A DNA stretch of 64,000 bases from Planctomycetota bacterium (GTDB lineage: Bacteria; Planctomycetota; Planctomycetia; Pirellulales; UBA7805). Below the pieces are notes generated by a model. It was not told the DNA's origin. It searched no databases and worked only from the letters and a program-made list of their open reading frames with translations. The stretch is from NCBI GenBank assembly GCA_003389215.1, contig QQVP01000037.1, positions 1-64,000 on the forward strand, written 5' to 3'. Both the position numbers and the translations under genes were made by a program. Shown here piece by piece: positions 7,673 to 16,355 of the stretch. How positions within the stretch are numbered: the stretch's first letter is position 1; each line of letters starts with the position of its first letter.

Positions 7673-9895
7673 ATGAAGCGCCTGGAGCTCAAGAATGCCC
7701 GCCGCCGCTTCGTGGCGGCTCGAGACGAACAGGGCGTTCCGCATATTGAGGCGGAGTCCCGTCGGGCAGCCCTGTATGGTCTGGGTTACCTGCACGCGAC
7801 CGATCGTCCGACGCAGATTCTGTTCGCGCGGGCGGTGGCGGCCGGCACGACGTCGGCGCGCATCGCCGACACGCCGCAGTTGTTCGAGACCGATTGTTTC
7901 TTTCGCCGGGCCGGCCTGGCACTGCGGCTCGACAGCGAGATTCGCCAGCTCTCGGATGCCTGCTTTGCGGACGTGACGGCGTACTGCGAGGGAATCAACG
8001 ACGGTATGGAGGAGGCCGGCCGCAGCCTGCCGATGTGGGCTGCCCGTTTCTGGCCCCAGCCGTGGACGCAGCAGTCGGTGTTGCTGATCGGCAACCTGAT
8101 GAGTTTTGGCGGGCTGGCGATCGGCCAGCAGCAAAGCGAACGACTACTGCTCGAACTCATTCAATTGGGAATCGACGAGGAGCGCTTGCGCGAGCTGTTC
8201 CGTCCGCATCTCGATCAGGCCGATCTCGCCCTGCTGCGACGCATCAAGTTGTCCCCCAACTTGTCCGACGAGACGCTCGAGTTGATCACGGACCTTCCCC
8301 GCCTGGCGGGTAGCAATGCCTGGGCCGTGGCACCCCGCCGCAGCGCGACGGGGTCGGCGCTGTTGGCGTCGGATCCTCACCTGGAGGTTAACCGTCTGCC
8401 GCCCATCTGGTACGAGGCCTCGCTGCGCTGGGACGACCGTTACGTGATTGGGGCGTCGCTTCCCGGCAGTCCCATGTTTGCCGTGGCGAGAACCGCGGAC
8501 CTCTCGTGGGGTGTTACCTACTTGAAGGGCGACACGTCCGACCACTTCATCGAGGACGTCCGTCGCGGCGGTTCGACCGCTTGGCAGTATCGTCGCGGTA
8601 ACCATTGGCACGATTTTCTCGTCCGCGAAGAGGCGATCGAACGCAAGGACAACGACCCGGAACAACTGAAGATCTTCTACAACGCGGAGGGAACGCTCGA
8701 GTGCGATCCGGAGCAGCAGGGCGAGGGGTTGCTCCTCTCGACCGCCTGGGCCGGCGAACGCGCCGGCGTCGGCCGCGCGATCGGCATGTGGCTCGATCTG
8801 CTGGACTGCCCGTCGGTCGCAGCGGCGATGGACGTGGTGAAAGAGGGATCGGTTCCTACGCTGTGCTTTGTGTTCGCCGATCGAGCGGGGCACATTGGTT
8901 CCCAGGGCAGCGGCTGGATTCCGCTACGCGGCGGCGGTCACTCGGGCTTGTTGCCGATTCCGGCCTGGGATGAGGCCAACCACTGGCAGGACTGGCATCC
9001 GGGCAGCGACCTGCCCAGCGAGTACGATCCCCCGCGGGGTTTCGTTTCCTCGGCCAACGAGAACGTGAACGTCCCGGCAGGTCCGCAGCTGGTCACCCTG
9101 CCCTCGCCCGACTATCGCAAACGTCGCATCGATGAGTGTCTCGAGGCGCTGCCGCAGGCGTCGCTTGCCGATATGCAGGCACTGCAGTACGACGTCTTGA
9201 GCACGCAGGCCCGCGACCTGCTGGCGGTCTTTCTGCCGCACCTGTCGGACGGACCGTTAAAGGAGCGCCTGGCCAACTGGGACCTGCGCTACTCGCCTGA
9301 GAGCACCGAAGCGGTCCTCTTTCAACAGCTCTACAGTCACGTCATCCTCGAGGTGTTTGGCCAGGCTCCGATCGAGAAGGGCGGCATCGGCTGGCGGCGG
9401 ATGCTCTACCTGTGTTCGCGTATCGGCTACTCGACCATGGTGCTGGCCTGTGTCGATCGCGTGCTGCAGCAGGAGTCGTCGTCTTGGTGGCGCGAGCGTG
9501 ACAAGGGAGAGCTGATACGCCGCGCGGCGGCACAGCTGGAACTTGATGGCTGCCCGACCTGGGCCGAATTCAATGTCTTTCGCCTGACCAATCGCTTCTT
9601 CGAGGGGCATCTCGTGGGACGACTGTTCGGTTTCGACGCGGGCGAGATTCCGATGCCTGGTTGCCACGCCACGCCGTTTCAAGGCCACGTCCTGCGATCG
9701 GCCAAGCGCGAAGAGACGTTCGCCCCGAGCTACCACTTCGTCACTGAGATGGGCAGCGACTGTGCCTGGACCAATCTGCCGGGCGGACCGAGCGAGAGTC
9801 GCTTTTCCAAGTTCTACAAGATCGACATGCCGCTGTGGCAGGCCGGCGAGTACAAGCGGCTGGCCCCCGATCGCGTTGATGAGACGGAAGATTGA
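7673..9895 (+). CDS. penicillin acylase family Ntn hydrolase
   Basis: A 740-residue protein. The alpha-subunit-like part (residues 1-213) ends at the autoprocessing site; the beta-subunit would start at Ser214 in AGSNAWAVAP, followed by ASDPHLEVN, the standard order in penicillin G acylase/acyl-homoserine-lactone acylase proteins. The C-terminal region ends with the family-typical PLWQAGEYKRL. Known members are exported, yet no signal peptide is visible from the ATG at 7673 or the alternative GTG at 7595, so this one may be cytoplasmic. The substrate (beta-lactam, AHL or another amide) is not deducible. A 16 bp tandem duplication spans the stop codon. Confidence 0.85.
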   Translation: MKRLELKNARRRFVAARDEQGVPHIEAESRRAALYGLGYLHATDRPTQILFARAVAAGTTSARIADTPQLFETDCFFRRAGLALRLDSEIRQLSDACFADVTAYCEGINDGMEEAGRSLPMWAARFWPQPWTQQSVLLIGNLMSFGGLAIGQQQSERLLLELIQLGIDEERLRELFRPHLDQADLALLRRIKLSPNLSDETLELITDLPRLAGSNAWAVAPRRSATGSALLASDPHLEVNRLPPIWYEASLRWDDRYVIGASLPGSPMFAVARTADLSWGVTYLKGDTSDHFIEDVRRGGSTAWQYRRGNHWHDFLVREEAIERKDNDPEQLKIFYNAEGTLECDPEQQGEGLLLSTAWAGERAGVGRAIGMWLDLLDCPSVAAAMDVVKEGSVPTLCFVFADRAGHIGSQGSGWIPLRGGGHSGLLPIPAWDEANHWQDWHPGSDLPSEYDPPRGFVSSANENVNVPAGPQLVTLPSPDYRKRRIDECLEALPQASLADMQALQYDVLSTQARDLLAVFLPHLSDGPLKERLANWDLRYSPESTEAVLFQQLYSHVILEVFGQAPIEKGGIGWRRMLYLCSRIGYSTMVLACVDRVLQQESSSWWRERDKGELIRRAAAQLELDGCPTWAEFNVFRLTNRFFEGHLVGRLFGFDAGEIPMPGCHATPFQGHVLRSAKREETFAPSYHFVTEMGSDCAWTNLPGGPSESRFSKFYKIDMPLWQAGEYKRLAPDRVDETED

Positions 9896-9907
9896 TGAGA
9901 CGGAAGA
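9876..9907 (+). repeat. 16 bp perfect tandem duplication across a stop codon
   Basis: TTGATGAGACGGAAGA occurs twice in direct tandem (9876-9891, 9892-9907). The TGA stop of the penicillin-acylase gene (9893-9895) lies in the second copy. Without one copy the frame would continue about 30 codons. Confidence 0.85.
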
Positions 9908-10184
9908 TTGGCGGGCAGGCGAGAGACTCGAGCGTTTTTCGGATCGATGTAGGTCGACGACGTCAAACGCGGTCGTGGCCCGCCGAGACGCTACCCGAAA
10001 ATGAGAATTGCTTTAGGGGTCCGCTTGTAACGCTTGTGCCGTCTCGATGCTCGACATCACGTGTTGCTGAGGCGGCCGCACGCCGCCGCTGAGCTACGTT
10101 TGCAGTGAGACGTTGCGGTCCGTACCGGACTGCGGTCGGTTGGTTCCGCATTCGGACCCAAGACTCCAGACGCGACGCGCTATC

Positions 10185-11855
10185 ATGCCCCAGTTGATCT
10201 CCCGCCTGCAGGAATTCGGCACCCACGTCGGTCGCCTCTACTCGCTACCCGCCGTTGCGTTGCGGGTGATGGAGCTGACCGAACAGCCCGACGTGGACGT
10301 CGCGGAGATGAAGCGGACGGTCGAAACGGATCCGGCGCTGACGGCGAAGATCCTGCGCGTCGTGAATAGCTCGCTGTTCTCGCGCGTCGGCGAGGTCACG
10401 GACCTGAACCAGGCCCTGGCCCTGTTGGGCATCGGACCCCTGAAGTTGTTGGTGCTCGGTTTCAGCTTGCCGACCGAGCTGTTCGAGAATCAGGAGGCCT
10501 CGGTCCTGGAGTACTACTGGCGGCGTGCTTTGACCAAGGCGGTTGCCGCCCGCGAGCTGACACGCCGCTTTTGGTACGTGTCGGCCGACGAAGCCTTTAT
10601 CGCCGGCCTGCTGGACGACCTGGGGCAGCTGGTGTTGCTTCAGGAACTGGCCGGCCACTATGTCGAGTTTCTCAAGCGGGTGCACGTGGAGGGCGCCGAC
10701 CTCGAACGGCGCGAGAAGGAAGCCCTGGGATTTCATCACCGACAATTGACGGCCGACCTGCTGCGACGTTGGAACATACCTGAATCCATTCTCAAGGGCA
10801 TTGAGAGTCCAAGGCAAACGGCCGCCTTGCGTTGTCTGTCGACTGAAGCGGGTCGCCTGCCGCAGGTGATGCACCTGGCGGATATGGTCACCGATGCGTT
10901 GACGCGTCCGGACGTGGCGAGTGTCGACGCCCTGGCGACCGCAGCGCGCATCTATCGAGACATCGCCGCGAACGACATTTCCGTGGTGCTGCGTGACGTG
11001 AACGAGATGGTGGGCCAGCTTTCCCACGCGATGGGAGCCGGCATTGGCGACGATCGCGATTACTTGGACATCGTATCCGAAGCCCACGGGCGGCTTGCCG
11101 CGCTGGCCGAAGGCACGGTGCAGGAGAACCTGCACCTGAAGCTTGACGACGAGTCGACCGAGATCGAGCGAGAGGTGTGGGACGAGGCGACCGCGCTGGG
11201 TGCCTCGCTCTCGGCGATGTTGAAGTTCTCCGTCAAGGCGGCGTCGCAACGATCGTCGGCCCGCGACTCGACCTTGAAAGCGGCTTCGCCAGACGCGATG
11301 CCCGACGAAATCAGTTACGGACCGCTTGAGACGCACGAGCAGGTCGAAACGAGACACGCCGCGCGGGCGGGTGCTCTGATTGGGGGCATGGCTCGCCGGC
11401 AGTTGCTGCAAGACGTCAGCCAGGCCGTTCGCATTTGCCGCGCTCAGAAATGGCCGCTCAGCCTGGTGTTGTTCGCGAGCGGAGGGACGGCAGACTCAGC
11501 CGTGGCGGCCGCCCCGAAGGAGACGCACGACCCGATCTCAACGATCGTCTCCGTCTGCGAACGGACAGGTTTTGACCACGCAATGGTCTGTCTTCTCGAC
11601 GCGAATCGTGCCGCCTGGATTCTTCCCGATTGTGATCGGACGGACGCCATCGACCTGGTATACGAAGCCCTGAATGCGGCGACCGACCGGGCACCGGATC
11701 TGAGTTGCTCCGAGCCGTTCAGCGCCGGGGTTGCCTCGCTCGCGGCGCCCTCCAAGAATTTTGATCCCGAGACGCTGATCCAAAGCGCCGACCGCTGCCT
11801 GTACGGCGCCGTCGCCTCGGGTCGAGGAAGTGTGAAGAGCATCGCCGTATTCTGA
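10185..11855 (+). CDS. HDOD-domain regulator with degenerate GGDEF domain
   Basis: A 556-residue cytoplasmic signalling protein. The HDOD domain spans about residues 5-230, with ILRVVNSSLFSR, ALLGIGPLKLLVLG and AFIAGLLDDLGQLVLLQ matching the family. A middle helical region follows. The C-terminal 150 residues resemble a GGDEF domain (SAGVASL, then IQSADRCLYGAVASGRG) but the GGDEF active-site loop and metal ligands are missing, so diguanylate cyclase activity is unlikely. HDOD proteins serve in cyclic-nucleotide, stress or motility signalling. The ATG at 10185 is used because the conserved domain starts directly there. A 290 bp gap upstream holds no gene. Confidence 0.82.
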   Translation: MPQLISRLQEFGTHVGRLYSLPAVALRVMELTEQPDVDVAEMKRTVETDPALTAKILRVVNSSLFSRVGEVTDLNQALALLGIGPLKLLVLGFSLPTELFENQEASVLEYYWRRALTKAVAARELTRRFWYVSADEAFIAGLLDDLGQLVLLQELAGHYVEFLKRVHVEGADLERREKEALGFHHRQLTADLLRRWNIPESILKGIESPRQTAALRCLSTEAGRLPQVMHLADMVTDALTRPDVASVDALATAARIYRDIAANDISVVLRDVNEMVGQLSHAMGAGIGDDRDYLDIVSEAHGRLAALAEGTVQENLHLKLDDESTEIEREVWDEATALGASLSAMLKFSVKAASQRSSARDSTLKAASPDAMPDEISYGPLETHEQVETRHAARAGALIGGMARRQLLQDVSQAVRICRAQKWPLSLVLFASGGTADSAVAAAPKETHDPISTIVSVCERTGFDHAMVCLLDANRAAWILPDCDRTDAIDLVYEALNAATDRAPDLSCSEPFSAGVASLAAPSKNFDPETLIQSADRCLYGAVASGRGSVKSIAVF

Positions 11856-11979
11856 CGTGGGGCCGGCGACCCTGCCTGCTACTGACCGACGCGATGGCGC
11901 TCGGTCGTCGCCCTGGCGACGGAGTCACGCAGCGAAGTTGCATGGACGGATTGACGACACCTCTGCTATGCTGTTGCCC

Positions 11980-13002
11980 ATGAGTACGAGTTCTCCGCAG
12001 GACAATCCTGCTCCCTCCAGTCGGCCTCCCTTGGCGGCCGATCCCGCCCTCCCGCCCGTCGACCAGCCCTCGCAAATCGACGTCTATGTGGGGAGTTCCC
12101 AGCCAACGGTCGCGACGCGTCCGGTCGCGCTGCCGCCGCGTCGACGCCGCGTGCGACGGCCGGTGATCCTCTTTCTGATCACCTGCGTCACGACGTTTTG
12201 CGCGGGCTGTTATGCCTGGGAGCCGGTGTGGATTGGTGAGCCCGCCTCGGGGGTGGTTCCGATGTCGCAAGTGATCGCTGCTCGCTGGCCGCAAGGATTG
12301 CAGTACATGGCGTGCGTGTTGGCGGCGCTCATGTTTCACGAAATGGGCCACTTCCTGATGACCGTGCGGCACCGAGTGCACGCCAGCTTTCCCTACTTCA
12401 TTCCTTTTCCTGTGATGCTGACTGGGACGATGGGGGCGGTCATTGCCATGGACGGGCCGCGGATGAATCGGAAGTCGCTGTTCGATATCGGCATCGCCGG
12501 TCCCCTGGCGGGTCTGATTGTCATCGTCCCGCTCGTCATCGTCGGCCTCTTGATTGCGGAGCCCATTCCCCTTACCGGCGCCAGGCGGGAATACGGCGAT
12601 CCGCTGTTGGTCAAGCTGCTGATTCCTCTCTTGCATCCCAATCTGCCGGACGGCATGACGTTCCTTGTCAATCCGATCTACATGGCCGGCTGGGTGGGCA
12701 TGTTGGTGACGGGACTGAACATGATGCCGATCAGCCAGCTCGACGGCGGCCACGTGTCGTACGCGGTCTTCGGTCGCCATGCCGGGCTGGTGGCGCGGGG
12801 ATTCGTCATCTTCGTCGTGCTTTGGCTCGTCTGGACGGGCTACGTTCAGTGGTATCTGATGTTTGCCCTGGTGTTATTCTTGGGGATCGATCATCCTCCC
12901 ACCGCGGACGATACGATCGATATCGGTTGGGGGCGTCGCATCCTGGGTGTGGCCTCGTTTGCCATTCCGGTTCTCTGCTTCACGCCGATTCCGTTTTCGT
13001 AG
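11980..13002 (+). CDS. site-2 protease-like M50 metallopeptidase
   Basis: A 340-residue multi-pass membrane protein. After a Pro-rich cytoplasmic N-terminus (about 60 residues) it has a first transmembrane helix, then FHEMGHFLM with the zinc-binding HExxH, several further helices and SQLDGGH carrying the third zinc-ligand Asp. These define the intramembrane S2P/M50 family, which cleaves membrane-bound regulators such as anti-sigma factors. No PDZ domain is visible. Start could be ATG 11968 or 11980; neither has a strong Shine-Dalgarno site. The substrate is unknown, though several anti-sigma-like membrane proteins are encoded in this window. Confidence 0.85.
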   Translation: MSTSSPQDNPAPSSRPPLAADPALPPVDQPSQIDVYVGSSQPTVATRPVALPPRRRRVRRPVILFLITCVTTFCAGCYAWEPVWIGEPASGVVPMSQVIAARWPQGLQYMACVLAALMFHEMGHFLMTVRHRVHASFPYFIPFPVMLTGTMGAVIAMDGPRMNRKSLFDIGIAGPLAGLIVIVPLVIVGLLIAEPIPLTGARREYGDPLLVKLLIPLLHPNLPDGMTFLVNPIYMAGWVGMLVTGLNMMPISQLDGGHVSYAVFGRHAGLVARGFVIFVVLWLVWTGYVQWYLMFALVLFLGIDHPPTADDTIDIGWGRRILGVASFAIPVLCFTPIPFS

Positions 13003-13113
13003 CGGCGAACTCCTCTTGCCGCCAAGAGCCGCTTCTGCCAACCTGGGCGTGATCGTGGCGTAACGCATTGAGCGGGCGCATTTCGGAACCGAGAATTACC
13101 CGCGACGAGATCC

Positions 13114-14733
13114 ATGGATCGGAATCGTTACGACTGCATCGTCATCGGCGGAGGGCACAACGGCCTGGTGACCGCCGCTTACCTGGCCCGCGCTGGCAAA
13201 CAGGTTTGTGTGCTGGAGCGGCGACACGTGCTGGGCGGGGCGTGCACGACCGAGAATCTCTGGCCAGGCTTCAAGGTCTCGACGGCCGCCTACGTGGTCA
13301 GTCTGCTGCTGCCCGAGATCATTCGCGATCTGCAGCTGAAGCGGCATGGCCTGGTGATCTTGCCGCGGAGTCCCTCGTCGTTCACGCCGCTGCCCGACGG
13401 GCGAAGTCTCTTATTGGGCCCGGAGCCCGGGCTGAATTATCGCGAGATCAGCAAGTTCAGCAGCCGCGACGCGGACGCCTATGAGGCCTACGAGACGTTT
13501 CTGGATCGCGTGGCGAACGTCGTCGAGCCGCTTCTGAATCAGGTGGCCCCCGATGCGCTTCCGCTGCCTGATGACTGGCGGCGCGTCGGCGTCGGCAAGA
13601 AGCTGCGCGATGCGCGCACGCTGTGGAACCTTTACGGCGCTCTGGCCGAATTGGGAAGCGATCTGCCCGCCGCGATCGAACTGCTGGCCGGCGCGGCGCG
13701 GCCGATTCTGGAACGCTGGTTCGAGACGGACGTCTTGCGCGCGACCCTGGCCACCGACGCGATTATTGGCGCCTTCGAGTCGATTTCCGCACCGGGCACG
13801 GGTTACGTGTTGCTACACCACGTGATGGGCAGCGCGACTGGCAAACGGGGCGTCTGGGGATACGTGCAAGGCGGCATGGGAGCGCTTTCCGACGCGATCG
13901 CCGCCGCCGCGGTCGCAGCGGGTGCCGAGATTCGTCGCGAGTGTGAAGTCGCCCAGATCATTACCGAGAAGGGCGCGGCCCGAGGCGTCTTACTTCGTGA
14001 TGGAGCCACGTTGAGCGCCGATGTGGTTGCCTCGTCGGTCGATCCGCATCTCACGTTCGAGAAGTTCCTGTCGGCAGAGGATTTGCCCGCGGAGTTCTTG
14101 CAAGCGGTGCGACGCATCGATTATCGCTCGGCTTCGGCCAAGGTGAACGTGGCCCTTTCGGAGCTCCCTTGCTTCAACGGAGATGTTCGAGGCGAGCTGC
14201 GACCTCATCATCACGGGACCATTCACATTGGCCCTTCGATCGACTACATCGAACGGGCCTACGACGACGCCAAGTACGGTCGGCCGAGTGCCGAGCCGGT
14301 GCTCGAGATAACGCTGCCGACGAGCGTCGATCACACGCTCGCGCCCGAGGGTCAGCACGTCATGTCGATGTTCGTCCAATACGCGCCATACGAACTGGCC
14401 GAAGGGACCTGGGACGATCAGAAGGAGGCGTTTGCGGATCGCTGTATCGAGGTGCTGGCCCGCTACGCGCCGAATGTGCCGGGGGCGATTCTTCATCGTC
14501 AGGTGCTGACTCCGCTCGATTTGGAACGCGAGTATGGTCTGACGGGCGGGAACATCTTTCAGGGATCGATGTCCCTGCATCAGCTGTTCAGCATGCGTCC
14601 GGTGCCGGGCTGGGCCGATCATCGGACACCGCTACCTGGTCTCTACCTTTGCGGCGCGGCCAGCCATCCGGGTGGTGGCGTGATGGGGGCCTGCGGCAAG
14701 AACGCCGCGGCCGAGATTCTTCGCGACGGGTAG
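13114..14733 (+). CDS. phytoene desaturase-like FAD oxidoreductase (PYROXD2 type)
   Basis: A 539-residue flavoprotein. The N-terminal dinucleotide-binding motif is IVIGGGHNGLVTAAYLA (about 9-25), followed by LERRHVLGGACTTE, typical of phytoene-desaturase/PYROXD2-type amine oxidases. The C-terminal FAD motif is GLYLCGAASHPGGGVMG (about 510-526). It probably catalyses a cytoplasmic or membrane-peripheral desaturation or oxidation; no carotenoid genes are adjacent, so a carotenoid role is not supported. Start ATG 13114 with GACGAG upstream. It converges on the MarR gene with a 33 bp gap. Confidence 0.85.
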   Translation: MDRNRYDCIVIGGGHNGLVTAAYLARAGKQVCVLERRHVLGGACTTENLWPGFKVSTAAYVVSLLLPEIIRDLQLKRHGLVILPRSPSSFTPLPDGRSLLLGPEPGLNYREISKFSSRDADAYEAYETFLDRVANVVEPLLNQVAPDALPLPDDWRRVGVGKKLRDARTLWNLYGALAELGSDLPAAIELLAGAARPILERWFETDVLRATLATDAIIGAFESISAPGTGYVLLHHVMGSATGKRGVWGYVQGGMGALSDAIAAAAVAAGAEIRRECEVAQIITEKGAARGVLLRDGATLSADVVASSVDPHLTFEKFLSAEDLPAEFLQAVRRIDYRSASAKVNVALSELPCFNGDVRGELRPHHHGTIHIGPSIDYIERAYDDAKYGRPSAEPVLEITLPTSVDHTLAPEGQHVMSMFVQYAPYELAEGTWDDQKEAFADRCIEVLARYAPNVPGAILHRQVLTPLDLEREYGLTGGNIFQGSMSLHQLFSMRPVPGWADHRTPLPGLYLCGAASHPGGGVMGACGKNAAAEILRDG

Positions 14734-14766
14734 GCGACGAGGTCTCGAGAAACGAACGAACGGCGT

Positions 14767-15270
14767 CTAGCTCGCGTCATCCGCCGCCTTTGCTGCGACC
14801 TCGGGCGAAGAGTTGTTCGGCGTGATCACAGGACGGCGGCTGCCTGCCAGGTTGTCGCGCACCTTGAGAAGGCAGCGACGGACCGTTTCCAGGTCCTCGG
14901 GATCAATGCCCTCGGTCGCTCGGGCGCGAATTCGACGCGCACATTCGATCATGCGGCTCCAGGCCGGCGCGACTTGCTCGGTGGGACGGATGATCTTGCG
15001 ACGGCGATCCTTGGGATCGGTCACGCGGACAATCCAGCCGTCGCGTTCCATCCGATCGAGCACGCCTACCAGCGTTGGGGCTTCCAGCCGCATCTGTTCG
15101 GCGAGTTCACTCTGCGACTGTTCGCCCTTGACGGAGGTGAGTGCCAGGACTTCCCACTGCCGATACGTGATTCCCTGGGCCGCGAGCTCTTCGTTGAGCG
15201 CCCGCTGAATTTCCTGGGACGCTCCCATGATCCAGTAGCCAATACTCTGTTCGTAATCGTATTGCAGCAT
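14767..15270 (-). CDS. MarR-family transcriptional regulator
   Basis: A 167-residue winged-helix regulator. It has an N-terminal dimerisation helix (YDYEQSIGYWIMGASQEI), the recognition region (YRQWEVLALTSV, QSQSELAEQMRLEAPTLVGV) and the wing (VRVTDPKDRRRKII). MarR proteins usually repress their own and adjacent genes and respond to phenolic or oxidant ligands. The ATG at 15270 is chosen because it directly precedes the conserved segment and lies downstream of a good promoter at 15367-15396; an open frame extending to 15396 would run through that promoter. Two palindromes at 15328-15353 in the leader could be its operator. Confidence 0.88.
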   Translation of the reverse strand: MLQYDYEQSIGYWIMGASQEIQRALNEELAAQGITYRQWEVLALTSVKGEQSQSELAEQMRLEAPTLVGVLDRMERDGWIVRVTDPKDRRRKIIRPTEQVAPAWSRMIECARRIRARATEGIDPEDLETVRRCLLKVRDNLAGSRRPVITPNNSSPEVAAKAADDAS

Positions 15271-15327
15271 GCGGGGTGGTCTCAGTCTCGGGAGAGTCAG
15301 GGCGACCGAACCACGGCCACCCAACGT

Positions 15328-15353
15328 CAACCGACGGTTGGCAGGGGCCCCTG
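15328..15353. promoter_or_regulatory. paired palindromes in the marR leader, candidate operator
   Basis: CAACCG-A-CGGTTG (15328-15340) and the perfect 12 bp palindrome CAGGGGCCCCTG (15342-15353) lie side by side just downstream of the predicted transcription start of the MarR gene. MarR proteins bind palindromic sites of this size and commonly autorepress. Confidence 0.4.
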
Positions 15354-15366
15354 TCGTTGCGTCCTC

Positions 15367-15396
15367 ATTATAGTAACGCCGCGCACGGGACGCCAA
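15367..15396 (-). promoter_or_regulatory. promoter of the marR gene
   Basis: On the minus strand, TTGGCG (15396-15391), an 18-base spacer and a perfect TATAAT (15372-15367). It lies between the stop of the upstream unknown gene (15427) and the marR start (15270). Confidence 0.6.
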
Positions 15397-15426
15397 TCTT
15401 CGCAGCGGGAGTCGCCCCGAGCTGAA

Positions 15427-16014
15427 TCAGGATTCGATGGCAGCAAGATAGCTGTATCGAATCAGTAATTCCCACTCGATACGGGCAATACGCCGGGCAA
15501 ACGGCAGTTGGGCCGCGTCGGAGCGCTTGATCGCAGCACAGAGATCGACGAATGCGGCAGGGTCCCAGCGCGGCGAATTGCCTGCCAAAGAGGCGAATGC
15601 TGATGGCACCGACTGAGTCTCGAGTTCGGCCACCGCAGCGGAAAGCGGTTCGAAAATCGGATGGTCTCCGACCTGGCGAAACCAGTACTTGGCGTTGGAG
15701 AAGTCTCCTTCGCGACGGTGCATGATGCCGTGCCAGAAGCTCCCGGTCGGGTTCTTGATCGTCTGGCTGAGTTCGTGAGAACGATCGAGGAAATTGTGCA
15801 CGAGCCAAAGTCCGCTGTGGCACGCGCGGGCCATCTCCAGATCCACGATTCGGTGCGGGGCAAACGCCGCCACCAGATCGAGATCGGCCAGCGGCGCCTC
15901 GACCGCTGCGTCGGGTCTACCCGGACCGATCTCGGCTTCCCGAGAATCGGGAATCAGCGCCTGAAGTGACGGCGTCAGAACGTCCAAGCTGCCGGGAGTC
16001 ATCGAGTGCGCCAA
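15427..16014 (-). CDS. conserved-looking planctomycete protein of unknown function
   Basis: A 195-residue soluble protein without signal peptide or transmembrane segment. The centre carries a distinctive block: CHSGLWLVHNFLDRSHELSQ, then SFWHGIMHRREGDFSNAKYW and FRQVGDHPIF. The end has ARRIARIEWELLIRYSY. The density of Trp, His, Tyr and Asn suggests an enzyme or ligand-binding fold, and I recall similar unnamed proteins in Planctomycetota, but I cannot name a family or function. It lies upstream of marR on the same strand with a separate promoter between them, so the two need not be co-expressed. Confidence 0.7.
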   Translation of the reverse strand: MAHSMTPGSLDVLTPSLQALIPDSREAEIGPGRPDAAVEAPLADLDLVAAFAPHRIVDLEMARACHSGLWLVHNFLDRSHELSQTIKNPTGSFWHGIMHRREGDFSNAKYWFRQVGDHPIFEPLSAAVAELETQSVPSAFASLAGNSPRWDPAAFVDLCAAIKRSDAAQLPFARRIARIEWELLIRYSYLAAIES

Positions 16015-16355
16015 TTCTCGCTACTGGTGATCGCGGTTCCGGGCCTATTCTGCCGCGGACGCCAGCAGCATAACACTTCCCCCCGCGGTCGTTAATCCTC
16101 GGCAACGCGTCAATCCTACAAGCCGGACAACCGCTACAGGAATCCCGCGGCCGACATCGCAGCCAGCCTGGGCCGGCTGCGGACGCGTCGAGGTAGAGTA
16201 TCGTTTCTATTGATGGCTGCGTTGTTAATGAGCCCTTCGCGGCGGCGGTGATGGCTGAAATGCCGGCCTCCCGCTGGTCGGCCTGGTTTAGTGGCTGCGC
16301 AGGGCTCAATAAAGGGTGTTCCGCGAGAACCGTAAGACGTCGCAGGGTACTGGTT

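Noticed and set aside
9896..10004. Penicillin-acylase gene as a frameshifted pseudogene due to the 16 bp duplication
   Set aside because: The protein already reaches the usual family C-terminus (PLWQAGEY) before the duplication, so function is probably intact.
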